DNA of 64,000 bases from NCBI RefSeq assembly GCF_002939385.1, contig NZ_MULI01000005.1:1-64000 (forward strand), written 5' to 3'. This document shows, one piece after another, positions 56,559-64,000 of the stretch. The notes beneath the pieces were generated by a model. The model was not told where the DNA came from. It did no database searches and worked only from the letters and a program-made list of their open reading frames with translations. Origin of the DNA: Streptomyces sp. MH60 (GTDB taxonomy: Bacteria > Actinomycetota > Actinomycetes > Streptomycetales > Streptomycetaceae). A program made the translations under genes and the position numbers. Every line of letters starts with the position of its first letter. Position 1 is the stretch's first letter.

Positions 56559-58223
56559 ATGCTGCACACCCCTCACCCCCCGACTCCGCGACCCCGCACC
56601 CGTTCCCGGCGCCGGCTCAGGGCCGCGGCGCTGCTCGCCTCCGCCGTCTCCGTCTGCCTGGTCGCCGCGAGCGCCCCGCCGACTCCGCTGGGTGTCGGCG
56701 ACCGCCTCTTCCCGCAGCTGGGCAACCCCGGTTACGACGTGACGGCGTACGACCTCTCCTTCACCTACTCCGGCAGCAACAGCGCACCGTTGAAGGCCGT
56801 CACCACCATCGACGCCCGGACCACCGCCGACCTGGACCGGCTCAACCTCGACTTCGCCCACGGCAAGGTCGACTCCGTCGAGGTCGACGGCGAGCCCGCC
56901 GCCTTCGCCACCGCCGGTGAGGACCTGGTCGTGACGCCCGAGGACGCGCTCGACGAGGGCGAGTGGACGCGGATCACCGTGCGGCACAGCAGTGACCCCG
57001 TGTACCCCGAGGACCGCCAGGGCGGCTGGGTGCGCACCGCCGACGGCCTCGCCATGGCCAACCAGGCGGACGTCGCCCACCTGGTGTTCCCCTGCAACGA
57101 CCACCCCTCCGACAAGGCACGGTTCACGTTCCACATCACCGCCCCCGACGGGCTCACGGCCGTCGCGAACGGCCTGCCGACGGGCGTGGACCGCACCGGC
57201 GGCTCGACCACCTGGACCTACCGGAGCGGGCACCCCATGGCCACCGAGCTGGCCCAGGTCTCCATCGGCCGCTCCACGGTGCTGCACCGCGCGGGGCCGC
57301 ACGGACTGCCCGTCCGGGACGTCGTGCCGACGAAGCACCGCGCGGCGCTCGAACCGTGGCTGGAGAAGACCCCGGACCAGATCGCGTGGATGGAGCGGAA
57401 GGTCGGGCGCTACCCCTTCGAGACGTACGGCCTGCTCATGGCCGACGCCACCACCGGCTTCGAACTCGAGACCCAGACGCTCTCCCTCTTCGAACGGGAG
57501 CTGTTCACCGAGCCCGCCTACCCCAAGTGGTACGTCGAGTCGATCATGGTGCACGAGCTGGCCCACCAGTGGTTCGGCAACAGCGTCAGCCCCGGCACCT
57601 GGTCCGACCTGTGGCTCAACGAGGGACACGCCACCTGGTACGAGGCGCTGTACGCCGAGGAGACCGCGGACAAGCCCATGGCGGCGCGCATGAAGGCCGC
57701 CTACGGGGCCTCCGACCGCTGGCGCACCGCGGGCGGGCCCCCCGCCGCCCCCAAGCCGCCGAAGAACGGCAGCAAGACCGGGATCTTCCGCTCCAACGTG
57801 TACGACGGCGCCGCGCTCGTGCTCTACGCCCTGCGCCAGGAGATCGGCCGTACCGCCTTCGAAGGGCTGGAGCGCGCCTGGATCGCCCGCAACCAGGACG
57901 GCACGGCGACGACCGCCGACTTCGTCCGGCTCGCCTCCGAGAGCTCCGGACGCGACCTGGGCGGCTTCTTCCAGGCCTGGCTGTACGGCGAGAAGCCCCG
58001 CCGATGCCCGGCCACCCGGACTGGAAGCAGACTCCGGCCGGGAAGGCGCCCGCCAAGGCTTCCGGGAAGGCACACGGGGAATAAGCCGGTGACGAGACGG
58101 CCCGTGCCGTGCGACCATCTTCGGGACGGCGCGGTACCGGCCCCGGGAATCTCCCCGGCGGCTCGCACGTTGTACACGGTGTCGCGGCGCGTGTGCCGCG
58201 CCCACCGTTCCGCAGCTACCTAA
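56559..58223 (+). CDS. M1-family zinc aminopeptidase with C-terminal frameshift
   Basis: 554 aa as read. A signal peptide (RRLRAAALLASAVSVCLVAA) leads to an M1 aminopeptidase-like fold with the zinc motif HELAHQWFGN, then NEGHATWYEALYAEE with the third ligand Glu. After LYGEKP the reading becomes Arg/Pro-rich. Reading from ATG 58004 in the alternative frame gives MPGHPDWKQTPAGKAPAKAS then GKAHGE and a stop at 58084, with high third-position G/C. A single-base deletion near 57995 explains this. The real C-terminus is likely the Lys-rich tail ending at 58084. The ATG has GTGAGGG upstream. Confidence 0.82.
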   Translation: MLHTPHPPTPRPRTRSRRRLRAAALLASAVSVCLVAASAPPTPLGVGDRLFPQLGNPGYDVTAYDLSFTYSGSNSAPLKAVTTIDARTTADLDRLNLDFAHGKVDSVEVDGEPAAFATAGEDLVVTPEDALDEGEWTRITVRHSSDPVYPEDRQGGWVRTADGLAMANQADVAHLVFPCNDHPSDKARFTFHITAPDGLTAVANGLPTGVDRTGGSTTWTYRSGHPMATELAQVSIGRSTVLHRAGPHGLPVRDVVPTKHRAALEPWLEKTPDQIAWMERKVGRYPFETYGLLMADATTGFELETQTLSLFERELFTEPAYPKWYVESIMVHELAHQWFGNSVSPGTWSDLWLNEGHATWYEALYAEETADKPMAARMKAAYGASDRWRTAGGPPAAPKPPKNGSKTGIFRSNVYDGAALVLYALRQEIGRTAFEGLERAWIARNQDGTATTADFVRLASESSGRDLGGFFQAWLYGEKPRRCPATRTGSRLRPGRRPPRLPGRHTGNKPVTRRPVPCDHLRDGAVPAPGISPAARTLYTVSRRVCRAHRSAAT

Positions 58224-58230
58224 GGATCCA

Positions 58231-59724
58231 ATGACCTCCTCTTCTTCCCCCTCCCAGGACACCAAGCGTCTCGAGCAGACCTATCCCGAGGGCCTCCGGG
58301 CCGATGCCCTGATGGAAGAGGACGTCGCCTGGAGCCACAAGAGCGACTCGCAGTGGGACGGCGAGCAGTTCGACCGCTCCGACCGCGCGGCCCTGCGCCG
58401 CGTGGCGGGCCTCTCCACCGAGCTAGAGGACGTCACCGAGGTCGAGTACCGCCAGCTCCGTCTGGAGCGGGTCGTCCTCGTCGGCGTCTGGACGTCGGGC
58501 ACCGTGCGGGACGCCGAGAACTCGCTGGCCGAACTGGCCGCCCTCGCGGAGACGGCGGGCGCGCTTGTGCTCGACGGCGTCGTCCAGCGCCGCGACAAGC
58601 CCGACGCCGCCACCTACATCGGCTCCGGCAAGGCCGAGGAGCTGCGGGACGTCGTCCTCGACACCGGCGCGGACACCGTCATCTGCGACGGTGAGCTGAG
58701 CCCGGGGCAGCTGATCCACCTTGAAGACGTCGTCAAGGTCAAGGTCATCGACCGCACGGCCCTGATCCTGGACATCTTCGCCCAGCACGCCAAGTCCCGA
58801 GAGGGCAAGGCACAGGTCGCGCTCGCGCAGATGCAGTACATGCTGCCGAGGCTGCGCGGCTGGGGCCAGTCGCTGTCCCGGCAGATGGGCGGCGGCAAGG
58901 GCGGCGGCCTCGCCACCCGTGGTCCCGGTGAGACCAAGATCGAGACGGACCGGCGCCGGATCCGCGAGAAGATGGCGAAGATGCGCCGGGAGATCGCGGA
59001 GATGAAGACCGGCCGCGAGATCAAGCGCCAGGAGCGCAAGCGCCACAAGGTGCCCTCCGTCGCCATCGCGGGCTACACCAACGCCGGCAAGTCCTCGCTG
59101 CTCAACCGCCTCACCGGTGCGGGTGTGCTGGTGGAGAACGCGCTGTTCGCCACCCTCGACCCGACGGTGCGCCGCGCGGAGACGCCCAGCGGCCGTCTGT
59201 ACACCCTGGCCGACACCGTCGGCTTCGTCCGGCACCTGCCGCACCACCTGGTCGAGGCGTTCCGCTCCACGATGGAGGAGGTCGGCGACTCCGACCTGAT
59301 CCTGCACGTGGTCGACGGTTCGCACCCCGTCCCGGAGGAGCAGCTGGCCGCCGTGCGCGAGGTGATCAGGGACGTCGGCGCCACCGACGTGCCCGAGATC
59401 GTCGTGATCAACAAGGCCGACATGGCCGATCCGCTGGTGCTCCAGCGACTGCTGAGGGTCGAGAAGCGGTCCATCGCGGTCTCGGCGCGCACCGGCCAGA
59501 ACATCGACCAGCTGCTCGCGCTGATCGACAACGAGCTGCCGCGTCCCTCGGTCGAGATCGAGGCGCTCGTGCCGTACACCCACGGCAAGCTGGTGGCCCG
59601 CGCGCACGACGAGGGCGAGGTGATCTCCGAGGAGCACACCCCGGAGGGCACCCTGCTCAAGGTGCGGGTGCACGAGGAACTGGCGGCGGAGTTCGCGCCG
59701 TACGTTCCGGCGCCGCTCGCCTGA
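58231..59724 (+). CDS. hflX: GTPase HflX
   Basis: 497 aa. A ribosome-associated GTPase that splits stalled ribosomes. The N-terminal HflX domain includes TYIGSGKAEEL. A linker helix is followed by the G domain: P-loop GYTNAGKSSLLNRL, switch with DPTVRRAETPSG, G3 DTVGFV, and G4 VINKADMAD. The C-terminal domain is of the Streptomyces type (GTLLKVRVHEELAAEFAPYV). ATG at 58231 with AAGGA 6 nt upstream. A strong terminator follows. Confidence 0.94.
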   Translation: MTSSSSPSQDTKRLEQTYPEGLRADALMEEDVAWSHKSDSQWDGEQFDRSDRAALRRVAGLSTELEDVTEVEYRQLRLERVVLVGVWTSGTVRDAENSLAELAALAETAGALVLDGVVQRRDKPDAATYIGSGKAEELRDVVLDTGADTVICDGELSPGQLIHLEDVVKVKVIDRTALILDIFAQHAKSREGKAQVALAQMQYMLPRLRGWGQSLSRQMGGGKGGGLATRGPGETKIETDRRRIREKMAKMRREIAEMKTGREIKRQERKRHKVPSVAIAGYTNAGKSSLLNRLTGAGVLVENALFATLDPTVRRAETPSGRLYTLADTVGFVRHLPHHLVEAFRSTMEEVGDSDLILHVVDGSHPVPEEQLAAVREVIRDVGATDVPEIVVINKADMADPLVLQRLLRVEKRSIAVSARTGQNIDQLLALIDNELPRPSVEIEALVPYTHGKLVARAHDEGEVISEEHTPEGTLLKVRVHEELAAEFAPYVPAPLA

Positions 59725-59755
59725 GAACCGCGCGGCCGTACGACAGGCCGACGAC

Positions 59756-59795
59756 CGAGGGCCCGTCCCCTGCCTCGGCAGGGGACGGGCCCTCG
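59756..59795. terminator. Bidirectional terminator after hflX
   Basis: A perfect 18-bp stem (CGAGGGCCCGTCCCCTGC and its complement) with a 4-nt loop, between convergent hflX and the trypsin-like gene. One of the strongest hairpins in the window. Confidence 0.88.
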
Positions 59796-59806
59796 TCACG
59801 TGCGGC

Positions 59807-61018
59807 TCACCGACCACCGTACGTCTTGCTCATGTTCTGGTACATCGCCTCGGCCGACCGGCCCAGCTGCGGACCCGCCAGCCAGGTGTTCTCCAGCGGG
59901 CCGATCGAGGTGTTCGAGACCAGCTTGGTCTCCCCGTCCACCACCCGGAACCAGCCGCCGCCCGACGAACCGCCGGTCATGGTGCAGCCGATGCGGTACA
60001 TGGTCGGCAGTGACGGGCTCAGCGAAAGGCGGCCGGGCCGGTCGACGCACCTGAACATCTCCAGGCCGTTGTACGGCGGCGCCGCCGGGTAGCCCCAGGC
60101 ACCCATGCTGGGCACCTCCGTCGCCGACGGGGCCGAGAAGTCCACCTCCAGCGCGGCGCCGACGGTCTCCTCCAGAGACTTGGCGCCCTGCTCCGGCTTC
60201 ACATGCAGCACCGAGTAGTCGTACGCGGCCCCGTCGCCGCCGCTCTCCGAGCCGCCCTTGATCCACTGGTCCGAGGTCGACGCCCAGTCGGCCCACCAGG
60301 TGCCGTACGGCGCCATCTCGGTGGTCGTCGCGTTCGCCAGCTCCGCCTCGGACTTGCCGTAGTCGTTGTACGACGGGACGAAGGCGATGTTGCGGTACCA
60401 GCCGCCGTTGCCGCCGGCGTGCACGCAGTGGCCCGCCGTCCACACCAGGTTGGACTTGCCCGGGTGGTTCACGTCCTTGACGACCGTGCCGGAGCACACC
60501 ATCGAGCCCTCGGGGGAGTCGAAGAAGACCTTGCCGACCGGGGCCGCGTTCTCGTGGTACGGCTTCTTCTCGGCCACGGCCTCGACGGGCGCCGGCTCCG
60601 GGTCGGTGGCGCCCTGGTCGGCGGCCGCGTCCTTGGTGACGGTCTTGTCGGCCTCCTTCGCGGACTTCATCCGGTCCGGCTTCCACAGGCCCTCGATCAC
60701 CGGATTGACGAAGTCCTTGGCCTCACTGAGCCACTTGTCCCTGTCCCAGTTCTTCCAGCCGCCGTCCTTCCACTGGTCGACGTCGATGCCGTGCTTCTTG
60801 AGCTGGTCCGCGAGGCCGGCGGGCAGACCGCCCTCGCCGCCACCGGTGTCACCCGTGTCGGCGGCCCGGGAGGTGCCGCCGCCGGGCTTGGCGTCGGCCT
60901 CGTCCTGCTCCGAACCGCAGGCGGTAGCGGTGAGCGTGAGCGCGGCGACCAGACCGGCTGCGGCGAGTGCGGTGCGCCGTCCGCGCCGTGGCGCGGCGGA
61001 CCCAGGTGTGGAACGCAT
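59807..61018 (-). CDS. Trypsin-like serine peptidase, lipoprotein (copy 1)
   Basis: 403 aa. A lipoprotein signal (RTALAAAGLVAALTLTATAC) gives Cys near residue 34. A linker and a Trp-rich segment (HGIDVDQWKDGGWKNWDRDKW; LWKPDRMKSA) precede a chymotrypsin-fold domain. The catalytic triad is seen as TAGHC (His), AAYDYSVLH (Asp) and GCTMTGGSSGGGW (Ser). It is likely anchored to the membrane outside the cell. The paralogue lies 104 bp upstream on the same strand; both share the domain order and the Trp-rich element. Substrate unknown. Confidence 0.9.
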   Translation of the reverse strand: MRSTPGSAAPRRGRRTALAAAGLVAALTLTATACGSEQDEADAKPGGGTSRAADTGDTGGGEGGLPAGLADQLKKHGIDVDQWKDGGWKNWDRDKWLSEAKDFVNPVIEGLWKPDRMKSAKEADKTVTKDAAADQGATDPEPAPVEAVAEKKPYHENAAPVGKVFFDSPEGSMVCSGTVVKDVNHPGKSNLVWTAGHCVHAGGNGGWYRNIAFVPSYNDYGKSEAELANATTTEMAPYGTWWADWASTSDQWIKGGSESGGDGAAYDYSVLHVKPEQGAKSLEETVGAALEVDFSAPSATEVPSMGAWGYPAAPPYNGLEMFRCVDRPGRLSLSPSLPTMYRIGCTMTGGSSGGGWFRVVDGETKLVSNTSIGPLENTWLAGPQLGRSAEAMYQNMSKTYGGR

Positions 61019-61122
61019 GGTGGGACAACCCCCGTTGCAACGTATGAATGTCAGATGAAGCGCAGGAACGGCTGGATGCCTGGATGCCTGCTGCCGGGCT
61101 CAGCGTGGTGCCCGGCGCCCGG

Positions 61123-62352
61123 TCACTGGCCGGTGAACTTCCCGCTCACCGCGTCGAACACGCCCTTGGCCTCCTTGCCCAGGCGCGGACCGGCCAGCCA
61201 GCCGGCCGTCACCGGGCCGATCGAGGTGTTGGAGACCAGCGCGGGCTTGCCGTCGGAACCGGCCGCGACCCAGCCGCCGCCGGACGAGCCGCCGGTCATG
61301 GTGCAGCCGATGCGGTACATCGTCGGGTCGGAGGCGTTGATCGACAGCCGTCCGGGCTTGTCCTGGCACTGGTACAGCTTCTGGCCGTCGTACGGCGGCG
61401 CGGCCGGGTAGCCGATCGCCTTCATGCTCTCGACCTCCGGCACGGCGGGCGCGTCGAAGTCCACCGGCAGCGCGGCGCCGACCGTCTCCTCCAGCGACTT
61501 GCCGCCGCTGCCCTTCTCCGGCGTCACATGGATCACGGCGAAGTCGTACGAGGCGCCGTCACCGCCGGTCGCACCGCCCTGCTCGATCCACTGGTCCGAG
61601 GTCTGCGCCCAGTCGCCCCACCAGACACCGTAGGGAGCGATCTCCTTCTTGGTGGCGGTCTGCAGTTCCTCGGTCGACATGTCCGCGTCGTTGTACGACG
61701 GGACGAAGGCGATGTTGCGGTACCAGCCGCCGCTCTTGCCGGCGTGCACGCAGTGACCGGCCGTCCACACCATGTTGGACTTGCCGGGGTGGGCCGGGTC
61801 CTTCACGACCGTCGCCGAGCACACCATCGAACCCTTGGGGGAGTCGAAGAGGAGCTTGCCGGCCGTGGCGGCGTTGTCGTGGTACTTGGCCGGTATGGCC
61901 TCCGCCTCGACGGGCGCGGGCTCCGGGTCGGTGACGCCCTGGTCACCGGAGATGTCGTTCTCGTCGACCTCCTGGTCCGGCTCCTCGGCGTCCCGCATCC
62001 GGTCCGGGTCCCACAGGCCCTCGATGATCGGGTTGACGAAGTCCTGCGCCTCGCGCAGCCAGTCGTCCTTGTTCCAGTTCTTCCAGGCGCCGTTCTTCCA
62101 GTCGTCGACGTCGATCCCGTGTTCTTTGAGCTTGTCCTTGACGTGCTGCGGGATCCGGATCCCGCCGTTGCCGTCGTCCGCGGCGGACGCGGAGGCCGAG
62201 GCGTCGCCGGCCGCCTCGGGGTCGCCGTCCTCGCACGCCGTGGCGGTGAGCGCGAGCGCCGAGACGAGCGCCACGGCGGCGGCCGTGGAGGAGGCTCCGC
62301 GCCGCCCGCGCCTGTTCCCGCGCGTGCTGAACGACGGCCGTATGGATCGCAT
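61123..62352 (-). CDS. Trypsin-like serine peptidase, lipoprotein (copy 2)
   Basis: 409 aa. A tandem paralogue of the preceding gene. The lipoprotein signal TAAAVALVSALALTATAC leads to an Asp/Ala/Ser linker, the same Trp-rich segment (HGIDVDDWKNGAWKNWNKDDW; LWDPDRMRDA), and a chymotrypsin fold with TAGHC, ASYDFAVIH and GCTMTGGSSGGGW. ATG at 62352 with GGGGGAG upstream. The pair arose by duplication. The two copies differ mainly in the linker and the C-terminus. Confidence 0.9.
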   Translation of the reverse strand: MRSIRPSFSTRGNRRGRRGASSTAAAVALVSALALTATACEDGDPEAAGDASASASAADDGNGGIRIPQHVKDKLKEHGIDVDDWKNGAWKNWNKDDWLREAQDFVNPIIEGLWDPDRMRDAEEPDQEVDENDISGDQGVTDPEPAPVEAEAIPAKYHDNAATAGKLLFDSPKGSMVCSATVVKDPAHPGKSNMVWTAGHCVHAGKSGGWYRNIAFVPSYNDADMSTEELQTATKKEIAPYGVWWGDWAQTSDQWIEQGGATGGDGASYDFAVIHVTPEKGSGGKSLEETVGAALPVDFDAPAVPEVESMKAIGYPAAPPYDGQKLYQCQDKPGRLSINASDPTMYRIGCTMTGGSSGGGWVAAGSDGKPALVSNTSIGPVTAGWLAGPRLGKEAKGVFDAVSGKFTGQ

Positions 62353-62765
62353 GGTGTTGACTCCCCCTGCTGTGAACGAACGTGGTGCCGCGGCCGAACC
62401 GCCGAGCGGCGGCGACCGGGAACGGCACCACACACTATGCGGTGGCTGTGGGGGAGTTCCGACGGAACGGCAACGGTTCGGATACAGCCGCCTGACCAGG
62501 CACGCGCCGCCCGCCGGCGCGGAGGGCCGGGCCATGGAGCCGGAGCGGACCGTGAAATCCCCGCCCCCGCAACGATCTTCGGGCAGACCGTAACCCCGTG
62601 CACGGTCCTCGGTTGTAGCGGCGGGGGCCTGCTGTCCGGACGGGGTCCCCCATGCCGGGAGCGCCCGGCACATCGCCGCGCGTCCGGACGGCGGGAGGTC
62701 GACAAGCCGTGGCGGGATCCGCGTACGGGAGTTGCGCGTCCGGAGGCGGGAACGCCGGGCCGGTC
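62353..62765. other. Intergenic region between the trypsin pair and the aminotransferase
   Basis: 413 bp with no supported gene. It holds the promoters of the divergent trypsin-like gene (minus) and the aminotransferase (plus). I see no clear -10/-35 pair, repeat or hairpin worth naming. Confidence 0.5.
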
Positions 62766-64000
62766 GTGACGTGGAAGCCCGCGGGCGGGACGCCCGCGCG
62801 GGCGCACGCCGGGCACGAGGGGACTGCGCGGGAGCGCGCCGAGCGGGGCGGCGCTTCGAGGCGTCAATCGGCGCGTGAACCGGCCGCGCGTACCTACGCG
62901 CGCGCCCTCCCGGTCGTACCCGTCCGGGCCCGGGGACTCACCATCGAGGCCGCCGACGGCCGCCGTTACCTGGACTGCGTCTCCGGTGCGGGCACCCTGG
63001 CCCTCGGCCACAACCACCCCGTCGTCCTGGAGGCGATCCGCACGGTCCTCGACTCGGGCGCCCCCTTGCACGTCATGGACCTCACCACTCCGGTCGAGGA
63101 CGCCTTCGTCAGCGAGCTGCTACGCACCCTGCCGCCGGGACTCGCCGACCGCGCGCGGGTGCGGTTCTGCGGCCCGGCCGGCGCGGACCCGGTCGCCGCC
63201 GCCGTCGCGCTGGTCCGCGCCGCCACCGGACGGACCCGGGTGACCACCCTCGCCGACGCCCACGAGCCGGGTTTCGACGACGGCGAGCCGGGACAGGCGC
63301 CGCCCGCCGGGCTCCTCCTGGAACCGGTCCGGAGCGACGCCGGGGTGCTTCCGGCGCCGGACGCCCTGGTACGGCGCCTGCGCGCCCGCGCGGCCGAACG
63401 GGCCGTCCCGCTCATCGTCGACGAGACCGAGACGGGCGTCGGCCGGACCGGTGCCTACTGGGCGTTCGAGCACAGCGGAGTCACGCCCGACGTGCTGATT
63501 CTCGCCAAGGCGATCGGCGGCAGCCTGCCGCTGGCCGTGCTGGTCCACCGCGACGACCTGGACGACCCGAACCCGCCCGGTGAGCCCGCGGCCGGCGCCT
63601 TCCGCGGCAACCAGCTCGCCCTGGCCGCGGGCGCCGCCACCCTCGCCCACGTCCGCGAACACCGGCTCGCCGAGCACGCCGCCGCGCTGGGCGGCCGGAT
63701 GCTGACCGGACTGCGCGACCTGGCCGAGGAGTTCGCGTGCGTGGGCGACGTGCGCGGGCGGGGCCTGATGGCCGGACTCGAACTGGTGGCGCCTGACGGC
63801 GCGTCCGACAGCCCCGCGCACGGCCCTCGCCCCGGTGCCGCCCGTTCTGGAACCGCCCGTTCTGGAACCGAGGGCTCTGGAACCGCCCGCTCTGGTGGCG
63901 CCCGCTTCGGTGCGGCCGCCGAACTCGCCGTCGCCGTCCGCCGGGAGTGCCTGCGCCGCGGGCTGATCGTGGACGTCACGGGGCCGCACGCGAACGTCGT
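62766..64000 (+). CDS. Diaminobutyrate-type class III aminotransferase (5' part)
   Basis: The frame is open to the window end, at least 411 codons. It is a class III PLP aminotransferase similar to diaminobutyrate-2-oxoglutarate transaminases: RYLDCVSGAGTLALGHNHP, VRFCGPAGADPVAAAVALVR, LIVDETETGVGRTGAYWAFE, and the PLP-lysine motif LILAKAIGGSLPLAVLV. FRGNQLALAAGAATL follows. The C-terminal part carries a Gly/Ser repeat insertion encoded by a 15-bp tandem repeat (63840-63914). GTG at 62766 is the first start in this frame; the ribosome site is not clear. Such enzymes often serve siderophore or ectoine-like pathways. The pathway here lies beyond the window. Confidence 0.82.
   Translation, partial: MTWKPAGGTPARAHAGHEGTARERAERGGASRRQSAREPAARTYARALPVVPVRARGLTIEAADGRRYLDCVSGAGTLALGHNHPVVLEAIRTVLDSGAPLHVMDLTTPVEDAFVSELLRTLPPGLADRARVRFCGPAGADPVAAAVALVRAATGRTRVTTLADAHEPGFDDGEPGQAPPAGLLLEPVRSDAGVLPAPDALVRRLRARAAERAVPLIVDETETGVGRTGAYWAFEHSGVTPDVLILAKAIGGSLPLAVLVHRDDLDDPNPPGEPAAGAFRGNQLALAAGAATLAHVREHRLAEHAAALGGRMLTGLRDLAEEFACVGDVRGRGLMAGLELVAPDGASDSPAHGPRPGAARSGTARSGTEGSGTARSGGARFGAAAELAVAVRRECLRRGLIVDVTGPHANV
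63840..63914 (+). repeat. 15-bp tandem repeat inside the aminotransferase gene
   Basis: Five 15-bp units, the first two identical (GCCCGTTCTGGAACC) and the next three diverging. They encode ARSGT-ARSGT-EGSGT-ARSGG-ARFGA in the reading frame. The unit length preserves the frame, as expected for a coding repeat that changes copy number. Confidence 0.85.

Overview
The window is chromosomal DNA of a Streptomyces, very GC-rich with strong G/C at third codon positions, many GTG and a TTG start, stop/start overlaps such as ATGA and GTGA, and genes typical of the genus (osaCAB, clgR, gluABCD-gluRK, rshA). From memory the gene order follows the S. coelicolor stretch around SCO5745-SCO5799. That synteny is recollection and has not been checked by a search. 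I see no insertion sequence, prophage, integrase, plasmid function or CRISPR array. This is core chromosome with a few remodelled spots.

Layout. 1-310: end of an rRNA operon (23S tail, 5S, terminator). 357-1193: a shortened DegT-like gene and tRNA-Thr(GGT). 1275-10984: the osmoadaptation cluster osaC (minus), osaA and osaB (plus). 11186-19425: ftsK, a RodZ-like membrane protein, rimO-pgsA-cinA, clgR, dps and a small membrane protein. 19670-25579: a minus-strand repair pair, a Nei/Fpg glycosylase and an Lhr-type helicase. 26132-28067: an AraC-type regulator with azlC-azlD. 28093-33125: a toroid-fold protein, DUF3046, an AI-2E-family permease, a VapB-like orphan and recA-recX. 33385-34479: a sulfur operon (cysteine dioxygenase, rhodanese) preceded by a small cysteine-containing leader ORF. 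34630-36252: an FAD monooxygenase. 36438-43239: glutamate uptake (gluABCD), its two-component system (gluR-gluK) and an orphan TAXI binding protein. 43353-46937: a KhtTU/CpeAB-type cation/proton antiporter and a NarL-type two-component pair. 46966-48219: a secreted CBM2 plus Cip1-like protein behind a perfect CebR-type operator. 48301-59724: miaB, a LigB-like protein, two small proteins, miaA, dapF, rshA, an M1 peptidase and hflX. 59807-62352: two tandem trypsin-like lipoproteins. 62766-64000: the 5' part of an aminotransferase.

How the genes work together. OsaC (kinase-like/PAS/GAF/PP2C) and OsaA-OsaB form an osmotic-stress circuit. RecA, RecX, the helicase and the glycosylase handle DNA damage. 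RimO, MiaB and MiaA modify ribosome and tRNA. GluABCD imports glutamate under GluR-GluK, and the adjacent TAXI protein could be an extra ligand sensor.

The points most worth a second look are: the leader ORF before cysteine dioxygenase; the CebR box before the Cip1-like gene; the orphan TAXI protein beside GluK; a LigB-like protein containing no histidine at all; a C-terminal frameshift in the M1 peptidase; a long disordered insertion in the Lhr helicase; and near-identical leaderless-type promoters on rimO and miaB.
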